Source of the DNA: Hydrogenophaga flava NBRC 102514
Lineage (GTDB): Bacteria > Pseudomonadota > Gammaproteobacteria > Burkholderiales > Burkholderiaceae_C
DNA: 64,000 nt
Direction of reading: 5' to 3'
NCBI RefSeq assembly: GCF_001571145.1
Contig: NZ_BCTF01000011.1
Location: 62,001-126,000, forward strand
Shown: piece after piece, positions 9,216 to 17,966 of the stretch
Layout of the letters: every line of letters begins with the position of its first letter
Numbering within the stretch: the first letter of the stretch is position 1
Notes under the pieces: generated by a model
What the model was told of the DNA's origin: nothing
Database searches by the model: none
The model's input: the letters and a program-made list of their open reading frames with translations, nothing else
Program-made: the position numbers and the translations under genes

Positions 9216-9292
9216 GCGATAACCAATCCTGATCATGGTTGGCCCTCTTGAGTCTCCTTCGACCGCAGCGGGGGATGTCACTGGGTTATCGC
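9216..9292. promoter_or_regulatory. Divergent tannase-gallate dioxygenase control region with distant inverted repeats
   Basis: Within the 291-base gap, GCGATAACC (9216-9224) is exactly mirrored by GGTTATCGC (9284-9292), 59 bases apart. Just inside, AACCA (9221-9225) is mirrored by TGGTT (9236-9240) around a 10-base spacer. The geometry suits a dimeric or tetrameric LysR-type activator with two half-operators, but protein binding is inferred. Confidence 0.45.
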
Positions 9293-9397
9293 GGTGGCTC
9301 ACTGGGCATCTGCACAGACCGTCAGCGCGTCACCAGAATCCGCGCCCAGGCCGGTTTGACATATCGCAAGCCGGCGGACTTCAGGAGACACCGTTTC

Positions 9398-10708
9398 ATG
9401 GCCACCATCGTCGGCGCCGTCGCCGCCTCGCACACCCCCACCATCGGATTCGCGCACGACGCGGCCAAACAGAGCGACCCGGTCTGGGCGCCGATCTTCG
9501 AGGCCTTCGAGCCGTCCCGCCGGTGGCTGGCCGAGCAGAAGCCCGATGCGCTGGTGGTGGTCTACAACGACCACATCAGTTCCTTCTTCCTAGACCACTA
9601 TTCCAGCTTCGCGCTGGGCGTAGGCGAGCGCTGGGCCGTGGCGGACGAGGGCGGCGGCGTGCGCGGCATTCCGGGCATCGACGGCCACCCGGCGCTGGCG
9701 GCGCATATCGGCGCTTCGGTCATGGCCGACTCGTTCGACTTGTCCTTCTTCCAAGGCAAGCCGCTGGACCACGGTTGCTTCTCGCCGCTGTCGGTGCTGC
9801 TGCCGCACGGCGAACAGGGCTGGCCGCTGCCCATCATTCCGCTGCAGATCGGGGTGCTGCAGTTCCCCATGCCCACGGCCCGCCGCTGCTACGAGCTGGG
9901 CAAGGCGCTGCGCCGGGCCATCGAGAGTTACCCCGATGACTTGCGCGTGGCCATCGTCGCCACAGGCGGCCTGTCGCACCAGGTGCATGGCGAACGCTGC
10001 GGCTTCAACAACGTGCCCTGGGACCACCAGTTCCTGGAGCTGATCGAGAAGGACCCCGAGCGCCTGGCCGACCTGACGCAGGCCGAACTGGCCGAGCTGG
10101 GCGGCGTCGAGGGGGCCGAAGTGATCATGTGGCTGGTGATGCGCGGCGCGCTATCGGCCTCGGTCACCAAGCGGCACCAGGCGTATTACCTGCCGTCGAT
10201 GACCGGCATTGCCACCGCCGTGTACGAAAACCAGGCACAGCCCGCCGTGGCGGGCGAGATCCGCCGCCAGCAGGACAAGATCGCGCTGCAGACCCGGGGC
10301 GCCGAGCGGCTGGAGGGCACCTATCCGTACACTCTGGCGCGCAGCGTCAAGGCCCAGCGGCTGAACCGGTTCCTGCACGCCATGGTGCAACCCGCGCACC
10401 GCGCGGCTTTCCTGGAAGACCCGGAAGCCGCGTTCGAGCGGGCGCAGCTGAACGACGAGGAGCGCGACCTGGTGCGCCGGCGCGACTGGCGCGGGCTCAT
10501 TCAATATGGCGCGATCTTCTTTGTGCTGGAGAAGCTGGGCGCGGTGGTTGGCGTGAGCAACCTGCACCTTTACGCCGCAATGAAGGGCTTGCCGCTGGGA
10601 GAGTTCCTCAAGACCCGCAATGCGCCGGGCGCGCTGTATTCGGTGGCCGCCGTCCCTGCCACACCGCAAGGCCAGGTGGATTTTGCCTCCGCTGCCACAC
10701 CCAATTAA
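9398..10708 (+). CDS. galA: Gallate dioxygenase (LigB-LigA type single-chain extradiol enzyme)
   Basis: 436 residues. The N-terminal two thirds is LigB-like with iron-ligand positions His12 (SHTP), His59 (YNDH) and a Glu near 241 (GAEVIMW), plus histidines near 125 (LDHG) and 194 (LSHQ) matching the protocatechuate 4,5-dioxygenase active site. The C-terminal third (from about residue 310, LARSVKAQRLNRFLHAM) is LigA-like. This fused layout and length match gallate dioxygenases DesB/GalA (about 420 residues), which open gallate to 4-oxalomesaconate. ATG 9398 has CAGGAGA upstream; the in-frame extension into the promoter is rejected. It faces a tannase-like gene and is followed by a TRAP transporter. 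Confidence 0.9.
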   Translation: MATIVGAVAASHTPTIGFAHDAAKQSDPVWAPIFEAFEPSRRWLAEQKPDALVVVYNDHISSFFLDHYSSFALGVGERWAVADEGGGVRGIPGIDGHPALAAHIGASVMADSFDLSFFQGKPLDHGCFSPLSVLLPHGEQGWPLPIIPLQIGVLQFPMPTARRCYELGKALRRAIESYPDDLRVAIVATGGLSHQVHGERCGFNNVPWDHQFLELIEKDPERLADLTQAELAELGGVEGAEVIMWLVMRGALSASVTKRHQAYYLPSMTGIATAVYENQAQPAVAGEIRRQQDKIALQTRGAERLEGTYPYTLARSVKAQRLNRFLHAMVQPAHRAAFLEDPEAAFERAQLNDEERDLVRRRDWRGLIQYGAIFFVLEKLGAVVGVSNLHLYAAMKGLPLGEFLKTRNAPGALYSVAAVPATPQGQVDFASAATPN

Positions 10709-10749
10709 CCGTCTGGTACAGAGCAAACCGGCATAGCTGAAAGTCGCAC

Positions 10750-10811
10750 TTGCCACTTTTCAATAGGTGGCAAAGCGCGCACAGTGCGGCCGTTCTTCCG
10801 GATTCCGGAAG
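10750..10811 (+). promoter_or_regulatory. Two inverted repeats upstream of dctP
   Basis: The 144-base gap between gallate dioxygenase and dctP holds TTGCCAC (10750-10756)/GTGGCAA (10767-10773) and a compact hairpin CTTCCGG (10795-10801)/CCGGAAG (10805-10811). No T-run follows either, so they look more like an operator and a 5'-leader structure than a terminator. Confidence 0.4.
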
Positions 10812-10852
10812 CAGCCGATTGGATTTCACCTTTTCCCCCTGGATTTCGTTTC

Positions 10853-11881
10853 ATGAACATGCTTCGCCGCGGCGCGCTGATCGCGCTGGCTTCCCTTGGT
10901 TTCTCCGGTCTGGCCCAGGCCCAGACCGTCACCCTGCGTCTGCACCAGTTCCTGCCCCCGCAGGCCGCCATCCCGGCCAAGGCCATCATTCCCTGGGCCC
11001 GCAAGATCGAGGCCGAGTCGGGTGGCCGCATCAAGATCCAGGACTTCCACGCCATGCAGATGGGCGGCTCGCCGCCCCAGCTGTTCGACCAGGCGCGCGA
11101 TGGCGTGGCCGACATCACCTGGACGGTGCTGGGTTACACCCCGGGCCGCTTCAACAAGTCCGAGGTGTTCGAGCTGCCGTTCATGTGCAGCGGCGGCCCC
11201 GAGAAGTGCTCGCGCGCCTTCCACGAGTACGTGGAGAAGAACGCCGCCGACGAGTTCAAGTCGGTCAAGCTGCTGGCGGCCCACACCCACGGCCCCGGCC
11301 TGTTCCACACCAAGCAGCCGGTGGCGGGGCTGGAGAGCTTGCGCGGCATGAAGATCCGTGGCGGCTCGCGCATCATCAACAACATGCTGGTCAAGCTGGG
11401 CGCCACGCCGGTGGGCATGCCGGTGCCGGCCGTCACCGAGGCCCTGTCCAAGGGCGTGATCGATGGGGCGACCGTGCCCTGGGAAGTGGCGCCTTCCATC
11501 AAGCTCCCCGAGCTGGTGAAGAACCACACCAGTTTCGCCGGCAAGGATGGTCTTTTCACCCAGACCTTTGCCCTTGTGATGAACCGCGCGTCCTACGACA
11601 AGCTGCCGGCCGACCTGAAGAAGGTGATCGACAACAACTCGGGCATCGAGCTGGCCGCCGCCTTTGGTCGCACCATGGATGAGGCCGACAAGGTCGGTCT
11701 GGCCATGGCTCAGAAGGCCGGCAACAACCTGGTGGCACTCGACGTGGCCGAGACCCAGCGCTGGCGCCGCACCGCGTCGGTGGTCGAGTCCGACTGGGTG
11801 ACGGAAATGAAGGGCAAGGGCATCGATGGCGCCAAACTGGCGGCCGAGGCCCGCGCCCTGGTGGCGAAGCAGAACAAATAA
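10853..11881 (+). CDS. dctP: TRAP transporter substrate-binding protein (DctP)
   Basis: 342 residues with a signal peptide cleaved near AQA-QTVTL and the DctP fold motifs LRLHQFLPPQA, FELPFMCSGG and GLESLRGMKIRGG. It captures a carboxylate in the periplasm and hands it to DctQM. ATG 10853 precedes the signal peptide; a second Met two codons on is also usable. Placement directly after gallate dioxygenase suggests gallate or a related hydroxybenzoate as the ligand. This is inference from context. Confidence 0.92.
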   Translation: MNMLRRGALIALASLGFSGLAQAQTVTLRLHQFLPPQAAIPAKAIIPWARKIEAESGGRIKIQDFHAMQMGGSPPQLFDQARDGVADITWTVLGYTPGRFNKSEVFELPFMCSGGPEKCSRAFHEYVEKNAADEFKSVKLLAAHTHGPGLFHTKQPVAGLESLRGMKIRGGSRIINNMLVKLGATPVGMPVPAVTEALSKGVIDGATVPWEVAPSIKLPELVKNHTSFAGKDGLFTQTFALVMNRASYDKLPADLKKVIDNNSGIELAAAFGRTMDEADKVGLAMAQKAGNNLVALDVAETQRWRRTASVVESDWVTEMKGKGIDGAKLAAEARALVAKQNK

Positions 11882-12038
11882 GAAGCGGGATGCCCTGGTT
11901 TCCGGTTTCTCAATGAGAAAACGGTTTACCCATGTGAAATCATGAGCTAGAGTCTCGCGCGCCGCCCCAAGGGCGGGCGCAGACCGTGTGAGAGACAATG
12001 GGCGCCCCGTGGCGCTCAAGACAACAAAGGACCCGAGG

Positions 12039-12560
12039 ATGATTTCTTTCATTTATCGCCTGGCCAACTGGACCGCCATCATTGGCGGGATCGTGCTGGT
12101 GGCGCTGACTCTGATGGTGGTGGCGAGTGTGGCGGGGCGGGCCCTGATCGGGCTGGGTCTGGGCCCCGTGCCCGGCGACTTCGAGCTGGTCGAGGTCGGC
12201 GTGGGCATCGCCATCTTCTACTTCCTGCCCTGGTGCTACCTGCGCGGGGGGCATGCCACGGTGGACCTGCTCTACATGCACATGCCCAACGTGTTCAAGA
12301 AGGCGGTCGACCTGTTCAGCGATGTGGCCATGCTGCTGGTGTGGCTGGTGCTGACCTGGAAGCTCTGGGAAGGCATGCTGGAGAAGAAGGAGTACCTGGA
12401 GACCACCTTCATCCTGCAGATGCCCATCTGGTGGGCCTACGCGTTCTGCCTGGTGGGTGCGGTGATCGGCTGCATCTGCTACGTCGCCAAGACCCTGACC
12501 CGACTGGGCCTGGCGTCCGAGCCCAAGGGCTGGACCGTCGAAGCCAATGTGAGCCACTGA
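12039..12560 (+). CDS. dctQ: TRAP transporter small permease (DctQ)
   Basis: 173 residues with four predicted transmembrane helices (about residues 12-35, 50-70, 90-112, 130-152) and the DctQ-typical FYFLPWCYLRGGHATVDLL segment. ATG 12039 follows GAGG and begins MISFIYRLANW. It sits between DctP (157 bases upstream) and DctM (19 bases downstream). Confidence 0.9.
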   Translation: MISFIYRLANWTAIIGGIVLVALTLMVVASVAGRALIGLGLGPVPGDFELVEVGVGIAIFYFLPWCYLRGGHATVDLLYMHMPNVFKKAVDLFSDVAMLLVWLVLTWKLWEGMLEKKEYLETTFILQMPIWWAYAFCLVGAVIGCICYVAKTLTRLGLASEPKGWTVEANVSH

Positions 12561-12579
12561 GAACCAGCGCCTGAACATC

Positions 12580-13896
12580 ATGAGCAACATCCAACTGGCC
12601 CTCTGGTCCTTTCCCTTTCTTCTGCTGCTGATCTTCGTGCGGGTGCCGATCGGCCTGTCCATGCTGCTGTGCGGCCTGGGTGGCTCCTGGGTCATCTACG
12701 GCAATGCCGACCCGATCCTGAACCAGCTCAAGCAGGTCACGTTCACCACCTTCTCCAACTACAACCTGTCGGTGATCCCGCTGTTCCTGCTGATGGGGCA
12801 GTTCGCGGCGCTGGGCGGTCTCTCGCGCGCGCTGTTCAAGGCGGCCGAGGCCTGGATCGGCCACCGCAAGGGCGGCGTGGCGATGGCGGCTGTGGGCGCC
12901 TGTGCCGGCTTTGGCGCCATCTGCGGTTCTTCGCTGGCCACCGCGGCCACCATGGGCCAGGTGGCCCTGCCCGAACTCAAGCGCGCCGGCTATGCCGGTG
13001 GCATCTCCACCGCGTGTCTCGCGGCCGGCGGCACGCTGGGCATCCTGATCCCGCCATCGGTGGTGCTGGTGATCTACGCCATCCTGACCGAGCAGAACAT
13101 CGCCAAGCTGTTCCTGGCCGCCTTCGTGCCCGGCATCCTGGCCGCCATCGGCTACATGATCACCATCGCCATCTATGCGCGCCTCAAGCCGCAGGAGATG
13201 GGCACGATGGCACCGATGCCGATGAAGGAGCGCTGGGCCGCGACCATCGCCACCTGGCCCGTGATCGCCATCTTCCTGGTGGTCGTCGGCGGCATTTACT
13301 CCGGCATCTTCACGCCCACCGAAGGCGCGGCCATCGGTGCCTTCTGCACCGGCATCGCGGCCTGGGCCAGCGGCGGTCTGAACCGCAAGACCCTGCTGGA
13401 CTCGGTGCTGGGCACAGCCGTGGCCACCGGCATGATCTTCATGATCGTTCTGGGTGCCGGTCTCTACAACACCTTCCTGGCGCTGTCGCAGCTGCCGCAG
13501 GAAGCCGCAGGCGCGGTGGCCGGCTGGGGCCTGAGCCCGATCCTGGTGCTGGTCGCCATCCTGGTGCTCTACGTCATCCTGGGCTGCTTCATGGATTCGC
13601 TGTCCATGATCCTGCTGACCATCCCGGTGTTCTTCCCCATCATCATGGCGCTGGACTTTGGCCTGCCGCCCGAAGAGCTGGCCATCTGGTTCGGCATCCT
13701 GGTGCTGATCGTGGTGGAGGTGGGGCTGATCACGCCGCCGGTGGGCATGAACCTGTTCGTCATCAATTCGATGGCCAAGGACACGCCCATCACCCACACC
13801 TACCGCGCCATCCTGCCCTTCGTGACCAGCGATTTCGTGCGCACCGCCATCCTGGTGGCGTTTCCCTCGATCACGCTGTTCGTGCTGCGCCTGTGA
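12580..13896 (+). CDS. dctM: TRAP transporter large permease (DctM)
   Basis: 438 residues, about twelve transmembrane helices, with hallmark segments FGAICGSSLATAATMG, GGTLGILIPPSVVLVIYA and TPPVGMNLFVINSMAK. It forms the sodium-coupled transport channel with DctQ. It is followed after 39 bases by a strong intrinsic terminator, which defines the 3' end of the gallate dioxygenase-TRAP unit. Confidence 0.93.
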   Translation: MSNIQLALWSFPFLLLLIFVRVPIGLSMLLCGLGGSWVIYGNADPILNQLKQVTFTTFSNYNLSVIPLFLLMGQFAALGGLSRALFKAAEAWIGHRKGGVAMAAVGACAGFGAICGSSLATAATMGQVALPELKRAGYAGGISTACLAAGGTLGILIPPSVVLVIYAILTEQNIAKLFLAAFVPGILAAIGYMITIAIYARLKPQEMGTMAPMPMKERWAATIATWPVIAIFLVVVGGIYSGIFTPTEGAAIGAFCTGIAAWASGGLNRKTLLDSVLGTAVATGMIFMIVLGAGLYNTFLALSQLPQEAAGAVAGWGLSPILVLVAILVLYVILGCFMDSLSMILLTIPVFFPIIMALDFGLPPEELAIWFGILVLIVVEVGLITPPVGMNLFVINSMAKDTPITHTYRAILPFVTSDFVRTAILVAFPSITLFVLRL

Positions 13897-13935
13897 TGAG
13901 CCGCACCGGCTATCGAGACCTTGAATAGCTGAATG

Positions 13936-13962
13936 GGCCCGCAAGTGATTGCGGGCCTTTTT
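13936..13962 (+). terminator. Rho-independent terminator after dctPQM
   Basis: A perfect 9-base stem GGCCCGCAA (13936-13944), loop GTGA, TTGCGGGCC (13949-13957), then TTTTT. It is the clearest intrinsic terminator in the window and separates the TRAP genes from the following Bug gene. Confidence 0.93.
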
Positions 13963-14018
13963 GCTGCTCGGTACATTGATCCTCGTTCCCGACCATCCAA
14001 CCACAAAAGGAGACTTCC

Positions 14019-15008
14019 ATGAGCCGTTCCGTTTCACCGCTGCGCCGCAGCCTGCTGGCATCGGCCCTGGCGCTGTCTGCGCTGGGCATCGCGCCTGCCG
14101 CGCAGGCGCAGACCTTCCCGAGCAAGCCCCTGCGCATCGTGGTGCCCTTCGCCGCGGGCGGTGCGGGTGACCTCACGGCCCGCATCGTGGGTGCCGAGCT
14201 CAGCACCTCGCTGGGCCAGCCGGTGACGATCGAGAACCGGCCCGGCGCGGGCGGTGTGGTGGCGGCCGACACGGTGGCGCGCGCCGAGCCCGACGGCCAC
14301 ACGATGTTCCTGATGTCCAACGGCACCGCCGTCACGGCCAGCCTGTTCAAGAGCCTGCCCTACGACACGCTCAAGGACCTGGCGCCGGTCTCGACCCTGG
14401 GCACTTTCGACCTGGTGGTGGTGGTGCCGGCCGAGTCGCCGTTCAAGACCCTGGGCGAGCTGGTTGCCTTCGCCAAGGCCAACCCCAACAAGCTCAACAT
14501 CGGCAGCATCAACATTGGCAGCACGCAGAACCTGGCGGCCGAGCTGTTCAAGTCCAGCGCCGGCATCGACGCGCAGGTCGTGCCGTTCAAGGCGACGCCG
14601 GAGCTGGTCGGCGCGCTGCGCGGCAAGCAGGTGGACGTGGGCGTGGAGATCCTCGGGCCCACGCTGACGCAGATCAAGGCCGGCGCCTTCCGCGCCCTGG
14701 CCGTCACCGGCAAGAAGCGTTCGAGCATCCTGCCTGAGGTGCCCACCGCGGTGGAGCAGGGCGTCAAAGACTTCCAGGCCTCGTCGTGGAACGCGCTGGC
14801 GGTGCCCGGCAAGACGCCGCGCCCGGTGATCGACCGCTTGCACAAGGACATCGTGGCCGCGCTGGCCAAGCCCGAGGTGAAGAAGAAGCTGGCCGACCTG
14901 AACATCGACGCCGATGCCAGCACCCCCGACGAGGCCGCGCAGTTGCTGGCCTCGGACATCAAGCGCTGGGGCGCTGTGATCGAAAAAGCGGGCATTCCCA
15001 AACAGTAA
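14019..15008 (+). CDS. Bug-family tripartite tricarboxylate transporter receptor
   Basis: 329 residues; signal peptide ends near AQA-QTFPSKP, then the Bug signature RIVVPFAAGGAGD and the second loop LPYDTLKDLAPVS. It is a periplasmic receptor for an organic or aromatic acid. An AAAGGAG ribosome site precedes ATG 14019. It is followed 12 bases later by the dehydrogenase-like gene, suggesting co-transcription. Confidence 0.92.
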   Translation: MSRSVSPLRRSLLASALALSALGIAPAAQAQTFPSKPLRIVVPFAAGGAGDLTARIVGAELSTSLGQPVTIENRPGAGGVVAADTVARAEPDGHTMFLMSNGTAVTASLFKSLPYDTLKDLAPVSTLGTFDLVVVVPAESPFKTLGELVAFAKANPNKLNIGSINIGSTQNLAAELFKSSAGIDAQVVPFKATPELVGALRGKQVDVGVEILGPTLTQIKAGAFRALAVTGKKRSSILPEVPTAVEQGVKDFQASSWNALAVPGKTPRPVIDRLHKDIVAALAKPEVKKKLADLNIDADASTPDEAAQLLASDIKRWGAVIEKAGIPKQ

Positions 15009-15020
15009 AGAGGACGCGGC

Positions 15021-15926
15021 ATGAGCGATGTGCGCATCGGCTTGATCGGCTACGGCGAGGTGGGCCGTGTTTTCACGGCGGGTCTGCAGGCGCATGCTGC
15101 CTGGACCGGCGCCTGGGACCTGAAGTTCGCCGATCCGGCGCAGCGAGCGGAACCGCTGGCCCACGCGGCCGCCGCCGGTGTGGTGGCCTGCGACAGTGCG
15201 GCCGCGCTCTGCGCCCAGGCCACGCTGGTGATCTCGGCGGTCACGGCGAGCAACACGCTGGCGGTGGCCGAGGCGGTGGCGCCGCACATCCGGCCCGGCA
15301 GCGTGTTCCTCGACCTCAACTCCGCCTCGCCCGGCACCAAGCAGAAGGCCGCGGCGCTGATCGACGCGGCCGGCGCGCACTACGTCGAGGCCGGTGTCAT
15401 GACCTCGGTGCCGCCCTACGGCATCCGCGTGCCCGTGCTGCTGGGCGGTGCATACGCCGCGCGCCTACAGCCGGTGCTGGCCGCGCTGGGCATGGATGCG
15501 AAGGTCACTAGCGAGCGATTGGGTATCGCCTCGGCCACCAAGATGTGCCGCAGCGTGATGATCAAGGGCCTGGAAGCGCTGGTGATCGAGAGCTACGCCA
15601 CCGCGCGGCACTACGGCGTCGAGGACGCGATGATCGCCACGCTGCAGGAAACCTTCCCCGGCATCGACTGGACTAAGCAGGGCGCCTACTTCTTCAGCCG
15701 CGTGGCGCAGCACGGCAAGCGCCGCGCCGAGGAGATGCGCGAGGTGGCGAACACCGTGCGCGAGGCCGGCTTCGAGCCCTTCATGGCGGCGGCCATCGCG
15801 CAGAAGCACGACTGGATGGCGGCGCAGGCGCGGGCGGGGCACTTCGCGGGGCTGGGTCCCAATCCGCCGTGGAAGGACTACGCGGACCAACTGCTCGCCC
15901 ACCGTCCCGCCGCGAACGACGATTGA
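15021..15926 (+). CDS. NAD(P)-binding 6-phosphogluconate-dehydrogenase-like oxidoreductase (DUF1932-type)
   Basis: 301 residues. The N-terminal Rossmann domain starts IGLIGYGEVGRVF, and the helical C-terminal half with SATKMCRSVMIKGLEALVIES resembles the DUF1932 domain of 3-hydroxyisobutyrate/6-phosphogluconate dehydrogenase-like proteins. Such genes recur beside aromatic extradiol pathways, but I know no firmly established reaction. Position between a Bug receptor and an AEC transporter in the gallate region makes a role on a ring-cleavage product possible. Confidence 0.82.
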   Translation: MSDVRIGLIGYGEVGRVFTAGLQAHAAWTGAWDLKFADPAQRAEPLAHAAAAGVVACDSAAALCAQATLVISAVTASNTLAVAEAVAPHIRPGSVFLDLNSASPGTKQKAAALIDAAGAHYVEAGVMTSVPPYGIRVPVLLGGAYAARLQPVLAALGMDAKVTSERLGIASATKMCRSVMIKGLEALVIESYATARHYGVEDAMIATLQETFPGIDWTKQGAYFFSRVAQHGKRRAEEMREVANTVREAGFEPFMAAAIAQKHDWMAAQARAGHFAGLGPNPPWKDYADQLLAHRPAANDD

Positions 15927-15960
15927 CTGACCCCCACGCTCCACCGCTGCGCGGGTCGCT

Positions 15961-15975
15961 GCCCCCCAAGGGGGC
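15961..15975. repeat. GC-rich palindromic spacer
   Basis: In the 98-base gap before the AEC transporter gene, GCCCCC and GGGGGC flank CAA. It is of the same general type as the spacer near 4230 and typical of Comamonadaceae intergenic DNA; its function is unknown. Confidence 0.4.
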
Positions 15976-16024
15976 GCGGTTTCCGCTTGGGGCGGCCCTG
16001 CGCTGGAAACCTGCCTGACCTCAC

Positions 16025-16981
16025 ATGCTCGACATCCTGGCCATCACCGGCCCGATCTACCTCTGCATCGCCCTGGGCTACCTCGCCACGCGTGGTGGCC
16101 TGTTCGATCGCGCCGACATGCGCGTGTTCGGCAAGTTCGTCATCAACCTCGCGCTGCCGGCGCTGCTGTTCAACGCGCTGTCGCAACGCAGCGTGGGCGA
16201 GATCTTCAACGGCCGTTACCTCGCGGCCTACGCGCTGGGCAGCCTGATCCTGCTGGGCGGCGCCGTGCTCTGGTACCGCAAGGTGGCGCATGAAGGCATG
16301 GCCCGCTCGGCCATCCTGGCCATGGGCATGTCCTGCCCCAACAGCGGCTATGTGGGCTACCCGGTGCTGCTGCTCACGCTGGGCGCACCCGTGGCGGGTG
16401 TGGCGCTGGCGCTGAACATGGTGGTGGAGAACCTGCTGATCATCCCCATCCTGCTGGCGCTGGCCGACATGGAACGCCATGAGGCCGGCCACTGGCGCCA
16501 GGTGGTTCTGCAGACGCTGCAGGGCCTGGTGCGCAACCCGCTGATCATCGCCATCGTGGCGGGCTTCCTGGTGTCGGCGCTGGGCGTTCCCATGCCGTCG
16601 CCGGTCTCGCGCACGGTCACGCTGTTCGCGCAGGCCAGCAGCGCGCTGTCGCTGTTCGTGATCGGCGGCAGCCTGGTGGGCCTGCAGCTGCAGGGCCTGC
16701 GCACGGCGGTGGCGCAGATTGGCGTGGGCAAGCTGGTGCTGCACCCGCTGTGCCTGCTGGCCGTGATGACCTGGCTGGTGCCGATCGGTGATCCACAGCT
16801 GAAGGTGGCGCTGCTGCTGACCGGTGCCATGCCGATGATGGGCATCTACACCATCCTGGCCCAGCGCCATGGCCACGAGGGCCTGGCTTCGGCGGCGCTG
16901 CTGGTGGGCACCATGGCTTCCTTCTTCACGCTCAGCGGCCTGCTCTGGCTGCTGCGCCACAGCGCCGGCTGGCTGGGCTGA
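16025..16981 (+). CDS. AEC-family transporter (auxin efflux carrier superfamily)
   Basis: 318 residues with about ten transmembrane helices and the family-typical break GMSCPNSGYVGYPV after the first five helices, plus GAMPMMGIYTILAQ near the end. Bacterial AEC proteins move malonate, malate or other carboxylates. ATG 16025 is the first codon of the first helix. Within this module it might export or import a pathway acid. It ends 9 bases from the convergent LysR gene. Confidence 0.87.
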   Translation: MLDILAITGPIYLCIALGYLATRGGLFDRADMRVFGKFVINLALPALLFNALSQRSVGEIFNGRYLAAYALGSLILLGGAVLWYRKVAHEGMARSAILAMGMSCPNSGYVGYPVLLLTLGAPVAGVALALNMVVENLLIIPILLALADMERHEAGHWRQVVLQTLQGLVRNPLIIAIVAGFLVSALGVPMPSPVSRTVTLFAQASSALSLFVIGGSLVGLQLQGLRTAVAQIGVGKLVLHPLCLLAVMTWLVPIGDPQLKVALLLTGAMPMMGIYTILAQRHGHEGLASAALLVGTMASFFTLSGLLWLLRHSAGWLG

Positions 16982-16990
16982 CCGGCCCGT

Positions 16991-17893
16991 TCAGAGCCCC
17001 AGGTCGGCGCGCACCTGGGCGATGAGGTCCAACGCCGCGCGCTGCGTCAGCGTGGCCGGGCGCTGCGAACTGGTGGCCAGGCTCACCCGGGTGCGCAGAC
17101 GCGGTTCGATCGGGCGCATGCGGTAGGCCGAAGGCCGGATCGATGAAATCACCGCCTGGCGAGAGAGCAGGGCCGCACCCGCGCCATCGGCCACCAGGTC
17201 GAGGATGGCCGAGACACCGTCGATCTCCAGCGCCACGTTGGGCCGCAGGCCGATGGCGGCCATCTCGGCCTCCACATGCATGCGCAGCGCGTTGGGCCGG
17301 CTCGGGATCACCAGCGGCAGCGCAGCCACCTCGGCCAGCGGCACAGGGGGTGGCGGCGGTTCTTCGGCCAGTCCGGGCGGGCGCGGCTGCACCAGCATCA
17401 GCTCCTCTTCCATCAGCGGCGTGATCTCGATGTCGGGCGCTGGCGTGGCGTTGTAGAGCACGGCGATGTCCAGCCGGCCGGTATGCAGCCATTCCTGCAT
17501 GGTCGCCGACAGGCCCTCGCTGATCGACAGGCTGGCCTCGGGCAACTGGGTCCGGAAGGCGCGCGTCAGCGGCACCGTCATCACGCGCGCCAGGCTGGGC
17601 GGCAGGCCGATGGCCACGCGCCCGGCCAGCGCACCGCGCACCCGGCCCAGTTCCTCGCGCGCGCGCTCGACCTGGTGCAGGATGCCGCGGCCGTGTTCCA
17701 GCAGCAGCTTGCCGGCGTCGGTGGGCGTGGCGCCGCGGCCGTTGCGGATCAGCAGGTTCTGCCGGAGTTCGACCTCCAGCAGACGCACCTGGCGCGAAAG
17801 GGCGGGCTGCGCCACGTCCAGCGCGAGGGCGGCCCGGGTGAAGCTGCCCAGCTCGGCGACGCGCACGAAATATTCGAGTTGTTTGAGGTCCAT
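16991..17893 (-). CDS. LysR-family transcriptional regulator
   Basis: 300 residues: winged helix at residues 1-60 (GSFTRAALALDVAQPALSRQVRLLE), then the effector domain. It lies downstream of a Bug gene on the same strand, with the ligJKIABC operon beyond, so it may regulate protocatechuate use. Its ribosome binding site falls inside a perfect hairpin just upstream of the ATG. Confidence 0.9.
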   Translation of the reverse strand: MDLKQLEYFVRVAELGSFTRAALALDVAQPALSRQVRLLEVELRQNLLIRNGRGATPTDAGKLLLEHGRGILHQVERAREELGRVRGALAGRVAIGLPPSLARVMTVPLTRAFRTQLPEASLSISEGLSATMQEWLHTGRLDIAVLYNATPAPDIEITPLMEEELMLVQPRPPGLAEEPPPPPVPLAEVAALPLVIPSRPNALRMHVEAEMAAIGLRPNVALEIDGVSAILDLVADGAGAALLSRQAVISSIRPSAYRMRPIEPRLRTRVSLATSSQRPATLTQRAALDLIAQVRADLGL

Positions 17894-17894
17894 A

Positions 17895-17916
17895 CAGGTC
17901 CTGCGGTGAGGACCTG
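17895..17916 (-). promoter_or_regulatory. Hairpin covering the LysR ribosome binding site
   Basis: CAGGTCCT (17895-17902) and AGGACCTG (17909-17916) form a perfect 8-base stem with a 6-base loop, ending one base before the ATG (17891-17893 on the plus strand). Read on the minus strand, the AGGA Shine-Dalgarno lies in the start-proximal arm. Folding would hide it, so translational control or an overlapping operator is plausible. Confidence 0.55.
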
Positions 17917-17966
17917 ATTATTTCACTCTGCGATAGCTCGGGTCTGGTTATGTGAAAACGACAGAG

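Noticed and set aside
12409-14061. 550-codon minus-strand open frame over dctM
   Set aside because: It runs antisense through a clear DctM permease and across its terminator.
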